Shown here: in pieces, positions 20,501 through 32,700 of the stretch
How the letters are laid out: each line of letters opens with the position of its first letter
Position numbering within the stretch: position 1 is the stretch's first letter
From: Burhinus oedicnemus
Lineage: Eukaryota > Chordata > Aves > Charadriiformes > Burhinidae
DNA length: 64,000 nucleotides
Assembly (NCBI GenBank): GCA_008921705.1
Contig: VFFE01007620.1
Location: forward strand, 10,101 to 74,100
Direction: 5' to 3'
Made by a program: the position numbers and the translations under genes
The notes under the pieces: generated by a model
The model's database searches: none
The model's input: only the letters and a program-made list of their open reading frames with translations
Told to the model about the DNA's origin: nothing

Positions 20501-23430
20501 ATTTAGTACTGGACCTGTGTAATGTATTCAGAGATCTCTCTGGAGGAAAACAATAGATCACAAGCATGTAGCTCAAAATGGCTGTCCTGTACAGACGCTC
20601 TATTCCCTCCAGTATTCTTCAGCACTAAGAATGCTAACAGTTGGAAGGGCTGCAAGTGGAAGGGCACATGAGAAATGAGAAAGGTAGGAGAGATGAGAAG
20701 TAACAAAGAACAAAAAATAACAGGAGTGCTTAAAAATAAATTTAATTTTCTCTACTAAATATTCAGTATATGACAAATGTTACACCAACTCTCACACAGT
20801 ACATTTATTTGTACTCTTTGGTGACCTTGCTTTTCTTAACCAGCGAGAATTTCAATGGAGACTGAGATCAGTGCATATCCCAAATCCATTGTTTGTCCCA
20901 GACACAAATTTAAAATAAATCAAAATCAGCACAGCCTATGCAGGAAACTTGCTACTTCTCTTTCTGCTAGTACCTTTTGTGGAGACCACATGAAGCTTTT
21001 ATTTTTCTTCATATCTGAAAACATAAAATGTTTTTTTGCATTGTCTATGGAAAACATAATTTGATTTTGAATCACGTTTAACACAAGGCTGAATATTAAG
21101 CACTATGCAAAATTCTCATGTTACATAACAAAACAAACATTCCCAATCCAAATGACAACCCGAGACACCCATTTAAATTAACAGCTCTTGGAAATCACCG
21201 ACTGCCAAAGTGTGAACCCCGTTTTCCCACGGGTGAACAAATAATCACAATGGATTCAGTAAACGTCACAAATTATTAACAGAATACACACCATGACTTC
21301 TTCTAAAAGAAAAAAACCCCAAACACTCCCCTGCTCCCCCCCAAATCACTATACATATGCTAATTAGTAAGGTAGAAATAGGTGATTATATGCCACTACT
21401 GGGAGGTGGGAGGCTGAGCCGTGCCTGAAGGAATCAAGGTTTTGAGGTCTGACTGGTGATTCTAACCACCAATTTTCAATAAAATCACAGAAAAATACTC
21501 TTATCTTCTGCCAGATTCGGTCAAAATCAGTCAGCCAACTGGTCAGCCGACTGGAATGTTACTACGAAAGATTTCCAGACATGGCAATTGCCATCCTTAC
21601 GAAGTTGAAAGTGAGATGTCTGCTACCCATGTGCTCCAAAAGGCAGGCCTCGCAGGGCTATTTCTTCGCCTCTTCTGTGGAAAATCCCCCAAATCCTGAC
21701 CAGGTTAGACTGAGACAACCAGAGGGCTATAAGCAATCTCTATAGCACAACTGCAGACTGATCATTTTCCCTGAATATTATACATATGTACGGAAGACCC
21801 ACTCCATCCCTGAACTCCACACTGAACTTGTGCCACCTTCACTAAGTGCTTCCGTGCACAGTGCACTGACTTCTCACAATGCAGGTTTTTCTTTTGATTC
21901 CTTACCACATGTAGGAAAGTCTCCTAAATTCCTGTTTCAGCATCCTCTCCATTAAACCACCTTAACCTTGCTGGTGATTCTTTGGTGCATAATAGTTCAG
22001 ATCACAGCACGTGCCATGGGACCTATGCTCATGTGATGTCTGACTAGCATAAAACAACGTGAACCAAGGGGGAAGAAAAGGCAACATAAGGTGCACAGCA
22101 GGCAATTAAATGTTGGTATCACTGAAACAGCCTACGTTTCTGCTACGCTTTTAAACTATTCGATAAGGTGCATGCTGGAAAATCGGAGTACCTTATCTTT
22201 TTAGCCAGATGGTCTGACTACATCAATTAATTTTATTAAATATACATGCAAAGAAACTCAAGTCTTTATTAAAATTTAATGAATAATAAAAGGTATTTAA
22301 GAAAACCAAAGAGCAATTATATGAAAGGAGTCTTTAGTACTTAAGCACAAGAGCAAACATTATACACAAACCAACAAACCGGTATCCCATGCCTTCAAAT
22401 TAATCGAGTCATGTCCAACAGCACTGCCTGAGGGAAGAGCCAGTAGACCTTTCACAGAATTCAAATATAAACCCTACACTTAAGCCCAACTAATTGTCAG
22501 AACGTTCCGGATAATATTTTGCTACCCAAAATACAACCTGTATTGGTGCTAGCTCCCTAAAGCTGCCGCACACAATTTCAATGCAATTATGTGTGACACC
22601 TTTAATTTCTCTCACTTTCACTGTCCTATTCTCTTGCTGTATAAGGGCTCCAAATTGCATTTGGTTCCATGAAAAAATACTCTTCTCTGATTTCTGCATT
22701 CATGCCTGTTGCCTGCTGCAACTACTCCCTCTGCAGCAGCAGCATTTGCATTGAGTGATTTTGGAAGAAGAGCTGCTTTGCCTGCAAACTTCCCATTCCA
22801 AAAACCCTAATCTGAACAAACTCCGTTAGACTGGAATTCCAGGCATGGGGAAAAGGACAGAAAATACATCAACACTTAAACATAATCTCCTACAGCATAA
22901 GAAAACAGCTTGGCTAGACATAAGATAGCCCTTATACGGTACATTGTAACAGCTGAAATAGAACACAAGAAGGCACGTTCAGGTTTACTAGAACAGATTA
23001 CAAGTTAAGATTTATTTAAAGCTTCCTGCTTTTGATCTTCTCCCAACAAACTGCATAAAGCCTGGCAGGGCAGCAAGCTGGTGTGTGCAAAAGGGCTTTA
23101 CGGGGACAGCTGGGCGAGAAAGGGGAGACGGGGCTCAGGAGTTGCGTGGAGAGAATGGCGCCAAGTTGCGATGGCAACTATCGCGTCTGTACCGCCGAAA
23201 AGAAGATAGCCGGCAGGACAGCCCGAACGACAGCACAGGCGGCAGGCTCAGTAAGGCTTAAAAAAGCCCCAGGAGAGAGCAGCAGCACCGCGCGGTGGCC
23301 AAGGCAGCTCTGCCGCCTCGGCTGGCAGGGACGCGGGCGAGAGGCTCCCGCCGCCGCTCGGTCTCCTTCCCCGCCGGGCCCTTCCCTCCCCCCCGCGCTG
23401 CGAGACTCGCCCGCTCCTGTTCCGGAACAC
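17520..23430 (-). other. SLC35G2: SLC35G2 intron 1
   Basis: This is about 5.9 kb of AT-rich DNA between the non-coding first exon (donor at 23434) and the coding exon. No recognised CR1 copy or long open frame was found. A possible alternative leader exon lies near 20013-20160. A 12-bp near-duplication (GTCAGCCAACTG / GTCAGCCGACTG) lies near 21530. Confidence 0.6.
20013..20160 (-). other. Possible alternative internal exon of SLC35G2 leader
   Basis: On the minus strand GTAGCAG|GTAAGACT is a good donor (exon end about 20013). Upstream, TTTTTTTATGATGTGGGGACAG is a usable acceptor (about 20160). The 60-codon frame across it reads with plausible amino-acid composition (for example EKRYLPGLIQRILCLHVKRI), but I recognise no family. 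It could be an alternative 5' exon or chance. Confidence 0.25.
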
Positions 23431-23434
23431 TTAC

Positions 23435-23600
23435 CGGTGCCGAAAACACCCGCCCGGCGCCGCTGCCTCAGGCCGCCGCGCCCTCAGCGGCCGCTCCCCA
23501 CCTCTCCCATGACCGGGAGGCCCCCGGCCCCCCTCAGCCCACAGGCCGCATCGCCGCCATCACCCCGGCCCAGGAGAGCCGCTGAGGAGAGGCGGCCCCT
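23435..23600 (-). other. SLC35G2: Candidate non-coding first exon of SLC35G2
   Basis: The exon is defined by its donor at 23433-23434 (CACCG|GTAAGT). It would splice to the acceptor at about 17517, giving a leader that joins 22 bases before the ATG. The transcription start is not determined; the right edge is arbitrary within the CpG island. Confidence 0.55.
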
Positions 23601-23808
23601 CCGGCGCCCGACCAGGCACTCCGGCCCACCCCGGGGCCGAGCCCCTGCCGCCTCACGGAGCCCGGGACCGCCCCCCGGCCCGGCCCCTTCTGTCGCGACA
23701 GACGCCAGCCTCAGCGCCTGCCTGCCCGCCTGCCCTCCTCCTCCCCCCCACAACGGTTTCCCGTCACCCTGGCGACGCCCCGCCCCCTCAGCAGCGGCGG
23801 CGCTACCG

Positions 23809-23828
23809 NNNNNNNNNNNNNNNNNNNN
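23809..23828. other. Assembly gap (20 N) in the CpG island
   Basis: Twenty N in GC-rich DNA. Some first-exon sequence of either promoter may be missing. Confidence 0.99.
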
Positions 23829-23870
23829 CTCCCGGGGTTGCCGCCCGGCCCGGCCCGGCGCGGCAGCGAG
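23829..23870 (+). other. Candidate first exon end of a rightward gene, probably STAG1
   Basis: GCGGCAGCGAG|GTGAGCG is a near-consensus donor just right of the gap. The exon start is unknown because of the gap. STAG1 (a cohesin subunit, SA1) is expected here from human gene order, and its first exon is non-coding, which fits the absence of a coding frame. No STAG1 protein sequence is visible in this window. Confidence 0.35.
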
Positions 23871-24660
23871 GTGAGCGGGGCGCGGGGGAGGGAGGGCGCT
23901 GAGGCGCCGATCCAAGATGGAGGCGCGAGGGGCGGGGGCAGCGGGCCGGGGCTGCTCGTTCGCTCGCTCGGTCTCCGCGGCGGCCGGGCCGGGAGCGGGC
24001 GCTGCCCGTGCGAGGAGAGAGGAGAAGGGGAGGGGAGGGAAGAGGAGGCGGCGCGGGGCGGGGCGGCTCCTGCCGGAGCAACGGGTCCCCCGGGCGCGGC
24101 GCTCTTCGCCGCCATCTCATTGTCCCCGCCGGGGCTGCCGGGGGCGCCGGGCCGAGCTCGGCGGCCTCTCCCGCTGCCGGGCCTGCGCCACGCTCCGGGC
24201 GGCGGCGACGCTCCCCGCTGCGCGGCCCTGGGCCGCGGGGGCGGCGGGGGATGCTCGGGCGGAGCGGGGGTGGCGCTTCCGCCGCGCGGGGCACGCTAGC
24301 GGCGGCCCCGGGCCGGCCCGGGCGGTGGCGGAGTTCGTGCCGTGGCCGCGGGGAGGGAAAGTTGCGGGAGCCGGTGGGGGGGCCCGGTTCGACTCGGCCC
24401 GGCTCGGCCCGCCGCCTGGGCCCAGCCCGGGGGCGGGCGGCGGGAGCGCCCGGGCCGCTCCCGCGCCACCGGGTCTAGCTGGCGTCCGGGGTGGGGGCAC
24501 GAACCGGGGGGAGCGTGGGGCTGCAGCTCCTCGGCCCGCCGCTCCTGCTGCTTATCCCCAAGTTGGCAGTGCGGTGGCCCCGGGGCGAGGGGACAGCGGT
24601 GGAGCGGGCAGCCCGCCTGGCCTGGCCTGGGGGTGAGAGGCCGCTCCTTGGCCTGCCAAG

Positions 24661-27600
24661 GGGGGGACAGAGCCCTGTCATGTAGCAGTAGTGTTTCGTT
24701 GACCTTTGGGGTGGGAGAAAGCAGGGTGGCAAGCGTGTAGGTTGGAGCGGCTGATGGTACTGGAGCTGGGAAGTGTGGCTCAGGGAGAAGCCGAGTGTGG
24801 GCAATGCCCTCCAATTGGTGCCGGGAGGTGGGAAGAGACAGAAACGCCAAGCTGGGGTCTTGAGATGTTCGACAGCAAAAATAGCAAGGGTTCTGCTTGG
24901 TAGGAAGCCTTCTGTGATGGCTGCTGGTGACTGGCTCACGCTGGGAAGCGGTGGGCAGCCACACTGGGCTTCCTGTGTCTTCCTGGGGTGAAATGGGGAG
25001 TGCGAGCGGTGGTTGGGACAAAGCGTGACTTGGGAGAAAGAGGTTAGTCATAGTATCCATAGAGCAACTTAAAGGGATGTGACTGCTAATATCAGTGTCA
25101 AAAAACTTAGTTTCTGGTAAGGCAGTGTGAGTTTAATTAAATTTAATTGAGCTGCTTTATAAATATTGATTGTTTCAGTTGTGTTCTACACAATTCTGTG
25201 GTACTTGTAGCTCTGCAGAGTTTGTCTAGTAACAGCGTTTATTAAGTTGTTCAGGAATGAAAAGCCTTCTCCAGATCACACCACTAACACAGCTGTTCTT
25301 AAATTGGGTCATGTGTTTGCTGTGATGGATGGCATTAATGTCTGGATTCGGACATCTTAAGACTTGCTTAACTTTTCCATGTTATTACACTAGTGATAAG
25401 GGTGGTATGGGAGAAGGATTACTCCAGACTTTCTGGATCCAAAGCAGTTTTGCCTTGTCTAGTGAGGTTTTTTTGTTCATCTGTAGATAGCAAGGTCATT
25501 CAATGGGTGTTTCTATGGTATAATCCATGAAGAAATCGCTGGACCACAAGGCAGTAGATAGGCTTTCTGTTGAAAGGTGTCCTGACTATGGGAAGAAGCT
25601 CTTTCTTGTATGGAACTAGAGGCTACTTTATTCATTCTTTCTTCCTGACTCAACTGTGTTGAATTTTTGGTGGACAGCCTGAGAAAGCACACTTAGTGGG
25701 TGCAGAGGTTTTTGAAACAGCAAGCCAACCCGTGATGCAGCAGGATTTCCTGGTGAGCAAGAACAGAGGAGCTAACTGCAGGGTTATGATTCATTTGAGA
25801 GGGTGTAATTTTTATGGGTTACTCAACACAAGAGTGTTCAGTTGAAATTCTTGGTTGCTACTGCTGATGGACGTGCTCGTGGATTTACAGCAATTGGAGA
25901 GGGTAGTGGAAAATGGTACTGTTCTGAAGCTGAATGAACAGTTAGTGCCAGCTGTGGAGGTTCAAAGCACCTCTTCTACAAACCCTGTGTTTAAGGACGG
26001 AGCACGTGGCAGTTGGCAGCTCATGGTCTCTGGTGGTTCCTAACATTTTACAAATGTGCTGAAGTTGATAAATTCACGATGAGAGACAGCGTTTATGGCC
26101 AAACGTCCGTACACAGTATGCTGTGGACAGAAGTTGCGAGGTCAGCTGAAACCCTAGTATTAAAATGTGACTGGGGTCTCCAAGCTTTTCAGCTACTGTC
26201 TCTGTCCATCACCTGCCCTTCATACTGTGCAAATTTTTGTGTGACATCTACTGAAACTGCAGTGCACCTTTTGATAGTTGTGAAGGTTTGTGAACATTAA
26301 ATACTTGGAGGCATTGACAAAATGAGTTACTTGGGATGTTCAGAAACTCAACAGGTGAATATTTTTGATTTGAAAGAATCCTTTTCTAAAGAAGAACATG
26401 TACCTCAAGTTTGCACTGGTGACTTTGGATTCTCTCCTTTCTTTCTCTTTGTTGCAAAGACTTGACCTGATATAAGTTGGCTAAATATTGGTATTTTAAG
26501 TGAGCCCATAGAAGCGTAAGGATGCAGTGGGAGAGAAATGCTTAATTTTCCTCAGAAAAGTCCTTTTACTGGGATAAGAACACGTCTTTATTGTAACATT
26601 TGTAAAATGTTTTCTGGTCAAATGCACAAAAAAACTCGAACACCCTGCTGAAAATCTGAAAGTGCTAGTTCTGTAGTTAACACAAGACCTACTGAAAGCA
26701 ACGAACTTGTCATCTTGTCTACTTAAGTTGTGCAGGAATGTTAAAGACTAAATTTGTGTGCAGTGCTATTGAATGGGTGGTTGGCCTCTCAGAGATCTGG
26801 CTCTCCCCGTTCTGCACCTTGAAGTGCCCAAGTGTTCGGGTGAGGCTCTGGCTTCTGATCCTTGGAGTCAAAACCAGAAGGTGATGCTGAAGTCTGGTGC
26901 CAAGATAAGGATGTGCCTCATCTAAAATCTGACGTACTGACTTCAGGATTTAAATGCCAACCAAAATCTGTGAGATATTTCATGCTTTCTTAAAGGTTTG
27001 GGGTTTTACTTGTAGTCAGTCAAATTTATTATGTGGAGCTTTGAAACTCTCCCATTGCAGATTTCAATCTCCTCTGGCTTGCAGTGCCACTGTGTTTGCT
27101 CTTTTGGCTAAAAATAGAAAAGAGTAGACTTGGTTTTCTTTCTTGGAAGAGAAGCAAAAATCCTACAAAGTTTAAGTTCACCAGCAGATAATTGTTTTCT
27201 TGTTTCTGTCCAGGACATCTAGAGATATTCTTAGCAATATTTTGCTGTTCCAAACGGATTTAACTTTGTTGGTTTGGGTGTTGAATGTGTGATCAGAATA
27301 CAAAGACACATTTCTTCATTCCTCTAGAAAATAAGGGGTTGAGAGAACATTATGACTCTCCACTGCAACATTTCAGTCTGAAAATATGCTTCCAAAACCA
27401 GGTGGTGTTTTGGGAAGGTCCACGCTGATTTTTTTTTTTTAAGGTAGACACCACCTTCAGCTGGCTGAAAGAGCTGAAATGAAGGAGCTGCAGAGGGAAT
27501 CTTCTTAGTTCTGATTTTGTAGCTACTTGCTAATTTCTGACACATCCTATTGAACACTGAATGTAGGTAATGACTTTGCCACTTGACCTAGTAATTTGGG

Positions 27601-29370
27601 GCCTTTCACGAACATTAGAAGGAACCATGCTCCTGGTTTTGATAGTTTTGTAACATTTCCTCATTTGCCATCTCTGCAGGCATTTAAGTATTTTGGAAAA
27701 TGCTTTTTAACAATAACAGTATGCTCGAGATAGCAGGATGCCTTGCACGATAGATTCATCAGGGTATCTTTATTGAGCCCAACCATATCACATGTATTCT
27801 GTTTTGAGCTGTAGGTTCAATTTATCAACTTGATAAATTCAGTAACTTTGCTTTCATATTACGCAATCTCAAAGCCACCTTATTCTGGAAGAAAATGCCC
27901 ATTTGTAAATACAGGTAATTCCGTATTTGGTGCAAATGGTTCAAATACAAGGTTTTTCATCCCTTCAGGCATCTGACTTCGATACATGCTGCTCTCAATG
28001 TATTCAAAGATGGAGAGTGCTGGCTGCCAAATGCTTGTTCTGTGATTATGATGCTGGTCCTGCTCAGAGTGGATTTGCGGTCTCAGTCTCAAAACACGCA
28101 AAAAGGCATTGGTTGCACGACATTGTTTGGTGGGACGGGCCTCTCAGCCACAGTTGCCAGCATTATTAGACACACGAGCTTGGTGTGGGAGTGTATTCCG
28201 AGTTCCACTCACAGTTATTAATCATTTATTGCAGAATTAAGAGCAAGAGGTTGAATTCTTAAGCCTGTCCTCCCTCAGCTGAAAGGCAAGTTGTGTCAGG
28301 TGGTTCCTAAAAGCCATGTTTTACTAGAAAGCAGCATGAGGCAGCATCCAGCCAGCTGTGTTCCTTGCTGTGCAGGATTTCAGCAGAATACGTGCTATTT
28401 ATTCTATAAATAAATCTAATGAGTCTATATTCTGTAACTCTGCATATAGCAGACTTGTATTATGTTGCCAGGTTAGCCGAATGAAAACAGTGTTGACTGA
28501 TTGTTCAGCTCATAGGAAAAAATATTTGTTTGTAGAGTTACATGGGAATAGAACTGTGTGTCAGAAATGTTTCTAAATGTCAAACATTTTTCTACAGTGA
28601 AGTAATAAAAATCAAACCAATTAATCTTGGATGCATTTTTTATATACTAGAGCATAGCATGTGGTGGTGTTTTTTGAAACAAAAATCAAATGACAAGCTG
28701 AGAATCTGTTTGCTCTCCCCCACACGAGGGTTTCTCCCTCTTTTTTTAGGGTTAGAATCCCCAAGGACCAGGAAGATACCAATGTGTTAGTGTTTATAAG
28801 TGGAAAATAAAATTTCATTTGCAAACAGGTGACAAATTCCATCTTAAATGAGTGATAAATATGTCAGTTTTGCATTTTTATTTTCTTAGATCCGTTCAAC
28901 TGGGACCACAAGAGCTTGTTTCTGCCAGTGGAATTACACAAGATGATTGAGCTGATCTGCCAGCCTGCCACAGTCAAGAGAGGAATCTCTGTCTCCACAG
29001 CTGCACACTTATTCCCTTTCTTTTGTGCTAGTGCTGCTGCTGGCTTGACCTTTCCCTGAGCTAGCTGAATTCCCTACCTGGCAAAACCCATCTGCTTGGG
29101 AGAGGTGTTTTTGTGCCAGGTGAACAAATTGAATCAGGGCATCAGAGTAAGGTGTTGCTAGAGGTGATGCAAGGGCAGTGGCAAGAATATTTTTTGGGCA
29201 AAAATGGTTCTGGAGATCGAGTCCCTTCCTTTTTCAGGTGGGAGATTCAGAGTGAGTCAGCTGTGTGCGCTCCCCCTGGGTGGCAATGTTCAGTGTGGAG
29301 CACATCGCTGCATGTGTAAAGTTGGGATTCCTGTGGGTAACTCTTTACCTTTACTGAATTCCCTCTGCCA
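24661..29370. other. Non-coding DNA, inferred first intron of the rightward gene
   Basis: AT-rich with no open frame above 95 codons and no recognised repeat family. The sequence YYYTTTTCTTAG followed by ATCCGTTCAACTGG at about 28890 resembles a splice acceptor, but no convincing donor or coding frame follows. Confidence 0.4.
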
Positions 29371-29374
29371 GTTT

Positions 29375-29745
29375 TGCTGTCTGTAGGCTGTGTTTGTTCC
29401 TTGCAGCTGATCCTGTCTGCCTTACCATCCATAACTTGGTGTCATCAGCATTCAGTTCCTTTTCCAGATGAAGAATGTCTCAAACAGTTTGGGCTCCAGC
29501 TCATATTCCTGTGGGATTTTGCTGGTAGCCTTGCTTTATTATCAGAAATGACCATTTGTTTTGCTCTGTTTCCTCTCCTTTAACCAGATAACCTATCCAT
29601 GCAAGGCCTTTTATTGCTATGGCAGCTTAATTTCTTTAAGAGCCTTTTGTGAAGAATCTTGTTAAATGCCTCTTGGAAGTTAAAGCAAACTTTATCAAGT
29701 AGAGTCCATCGGTGTGTGGGTAAGGGAGATCTTCCAGAGAATTCC
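29375..29745 (-). mobile_element. Old degenerate CR1 LINE fragment, antisense
   Basis: AACTTGGTGTCATCAGCATT, GAATGTCTCAAACAG, GGGCTCCAGCTC, AACCAGATAACCTATCCATG and TGCCTCTTGGAAGTTAAAGC follow the order of the reverse complement of the CR1 ORF2 3' region (endings equivalent to 'LGRxxNRFLK...' read antisense). It is much diverged from young avian CR1, so it is an old copy. Confidence 0.65.
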
Positions 29746-32700
29746 TGTAGGTTTGTAGAACTTGACTTTCCTGTACAGACATGGGCTTGATTTTGCCGTC
29801 TAAATGCTGCTGTCTATTTAGCTGTCTACTGACCTGTCTTCTAGAATAGTTTCTACTAAGTTAGGCTCACTAGACTGTAGCATCACAAAGTGTTAGGTGA
29901 GAGAGTGAACGCAATTACAAGTTGTGCTCAAGAGTAAGCACTGCTTCAAGCAGTATAATTTTTTTGAAGGCTGTTTTCTTTCGATTCGCTCTCACATGGC
30001 TTCTTTGGTGTCTAATAATTTAGGTTTTCCTGTAGCCTTACTTTAATAGGACACTGCTTGGGGGAGAGGAATAAAGAATCTCTCTTCTAAGAAATGAATA
30101 TTTTTAAAAATGCAGAGGAACTTACATATTTTGGGATATTCGTTTTCCCGAGTTCAGTGGAAATTGGTCCAGGGACTGACAATTATTGGTAGTGGGAACT
30201 GGAGAAAAGGACAGAGAGAGAAGGATGTGCACACAGAATACAGTCACGTAGGCCTATTTCTGTTGGATACTGAGCTTAAAAAAAACCCAAACAAAGCAAA
30301 ATGGTTGCAGTGATACTGTAAAACAAATAATATAGTACAGAGAGTGCAAGTCACCACTGTAGGGATCATCCTTGCTTACAGAGCTGAAGTTTAAGGGTCT
30401 GCCTGCCTTTGACTACTTCCAAACTGCGCTCAGCGGTCTGTAGCACTTGCATTCTGCTGTACAGAACGCTCTGAGAAAGAAAGTGTGAGTGAAGATATAG
30501 AATTGGAATGGTAAGGATAGCTACCAAGCCTTTTGAAGGACTTCTCTGAAAGACTGCAACATTTCGGGTACTCTGCCCTTTTAGTTACAGATCATGGTTT
30601 GTTTATTCTTCATCTCCTTTCTATTCCAGAGTTCCAGTGGTTTTCTTCAGCTCTTTGAGGCTCTTCCTGTTTTAGCTCTACCTGATTGTTCTACTTATAT
30701 TTACGTAAATCAAATAAGATTTGCCTCTAGTGTGTCCTTTCTCATGCATCTAGAAAGGGTGAAAGGGTTGGTACCGGTGGGTCAGAAGGAATGGCATAAT
30801 TTCTGCAGGTTTGTGCATATCTCTTGCCTTCCCCAGTCACATGGGTGATTTTTTCTCTTTAATATGTATTGTTTCTGTAAGCTCCATTTGGAACAGTTGT
30901 CTTTGCCAGAATAAGATGGAGCTGAAATGTAATTCATGTTTCAAAACGTTTTAGGGAATTTTTGAATACTAATTATTATGCTATTTGTACAAGATGCTGG
31001 ATGTGTTCAGAACCTGAAGAGGAAGAGACATGTGGAATACTGTACTATTTAATCAAAAATGGCCAATCTGAACTATGGCAGTGCTGTCCATTTGCTGAGG
31101 TGGAAGAGAGGACGGTAGGCTGGATAGCAGTGAGAACTTGCGGTTGGGTGCCATCAAATATCCCCAAGGTTGCAGTGTAACAAGTGGAACCGTCGGAGTG
31201 GAATGGAAGGAAGGAGACTGTTCTCTACAGACTGTCCCATGGCTTGAAGATTTCCTCACTCTTCTAAGCACTCACTGTTAAAAGTGAGTGAGAGAACACA
31301 GGCAATGGAGTTAGTCAAATTTCAGGTATAACCTGTGCTACCGGCACTGTCAGAAAAGGAATGGATATGAAATGCCCCACTTCTTGCATTTTTCTTAGCA
31401 TGTTTCACTATCGAACTGTTATACTTAGTTTTCTCCCCCAAAGAAACCAGAGAAGCTGCTTGTCTTTTGCTTTGCAAAAGGAAGTTTTTGCATGCTTTTG
31501 TTTCTGTTGTTATGTGTAGCTGTAGAGCACCGGCGTTAGGGATGGAAATCACTGGTGCATGGTTGTCCTGTGTAAATTCTCAGCGCCTGAGGCGGCTATT
31601 GAATTGTGAATTTCTTGTCTTTGAGTTGAAATGTTTGTTAATGTCATAGCCATTAAAGCTGGTAAAACAAACTTTTTCCACTCGTATGCCTTACTTTTCT
31701 GATTTCTCATTACTGTTTGTTGATTTAGAGCGTGTAGATGTCTAAGTAGAAAGTTGAGAGGGAGAAGACAGGGGTGTTAGGATTAAGAATCAAGGGAAGC
31801 AAAGTGTCACATTTGGGGGGCAAAGGGAGGAATTGTCAGCTGTAGCTGCTGTTATTTTCTAGATACTTTGTTTTCCCCAGGCAAAGGCATTGTTATGAAA
31901 CTGCTGAAACTTGGAGGTGTATCCTTTTCAAAACCTTCAGAATATTTTCTGCGAGATGACTGTCAGGCCTTTTGTGAGTGTTGTCATTCACCAGGATCAT
32001 CCATAGCATCTGTGCAGAACTTGGAGGCTCTCTCTGTGTAATGCCAGAGTACACCACCAGTGTTTTCTGTAGTAAATTCTGAGGAATTGCTAGGGTATGT
32101 CACTGATGTAATTCATTTTATTGTGAAGTACACAGCTAAGAGGAACCCTTTCACATCTTACTTGCCCATACATTTTTGGCAGTCAGCTCCTTTTGTTGTC
32201 TCTCCCTCAGACAACTTCCTTGACCTAGAGTCATGCTTTGATAACACCTGCATCTAGAGTTTAGCTATTTTATCTGCCCCTGTCCTGAAGGCAACGTGTT
32301 GGTCCTTTGTAAGTCATGTTTGCATTCAAGCTTATGTCAAAAGATCATGACTTTCTATGACAGTACTCACAAAAAGCATTCAGCGTGTGGGACAGTTGGC
32401 ACAGATTTGTAGTTCCCCAATTCTGATCACCTCCAAGACTGGTGAATGGCAAGGGGTACCATTGCTAAATTTAAAAAGTGCCATTAGATTTATCCATACT
32501 GTTTGAATTCTGAGCATGCGTGCAGGTTCGCTATCACTGGCAGAGGCAAGCATGATGCAGGGAAAAGCTTATGGAACTAAACTATGATGGCACAAATACG
32601 TAACTGAAGACCATGGGAATGTACAAAACCGTTGACTTGCAGCTCACGAGGAGAACTAATTGCACTGTGAGCTCCCTTTGGACCAAATGAGGTGATGGGG

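Larger units (their letters stand above)
23270..24660. promoter_or_regulatory. CpG island, head-to-head promoter of SLC35G2 (left) and probably STAG1 (right)
   Basis: CpG density and GC content are very high. A minus-strand donor, GGCACCG|GTAAGTG (exon end 23435), fits the non-coding SLC35G2 first exon. A plus-strand donor, GGCAGCGAG|GTGAGCG (exon end 23870), fits a first exon of a rightward gene. YY1-type motifs are at 23913-23924 (CCAAGATGGAGG) and 24108-24120 (GCCGCCATCTCAT). The island is cut by a 20-N gap at 23809-23828. In human, STAG1 and SLC35G2 are divergent neighbours; that is the only basis for the right-hand name. Confidence 0.75.

Noticed and set aside
23083..24740. Long frames on both strands across the second CpG island
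   Set aside because: They are GC-driven, run through the N gap and lack any domain.
28885..28980. Possible exon after a TTTTCTTAG acceptor
   Set aside because: No good donor follows and the reading frames do not match the STAG1 N-terminus or any family I know.
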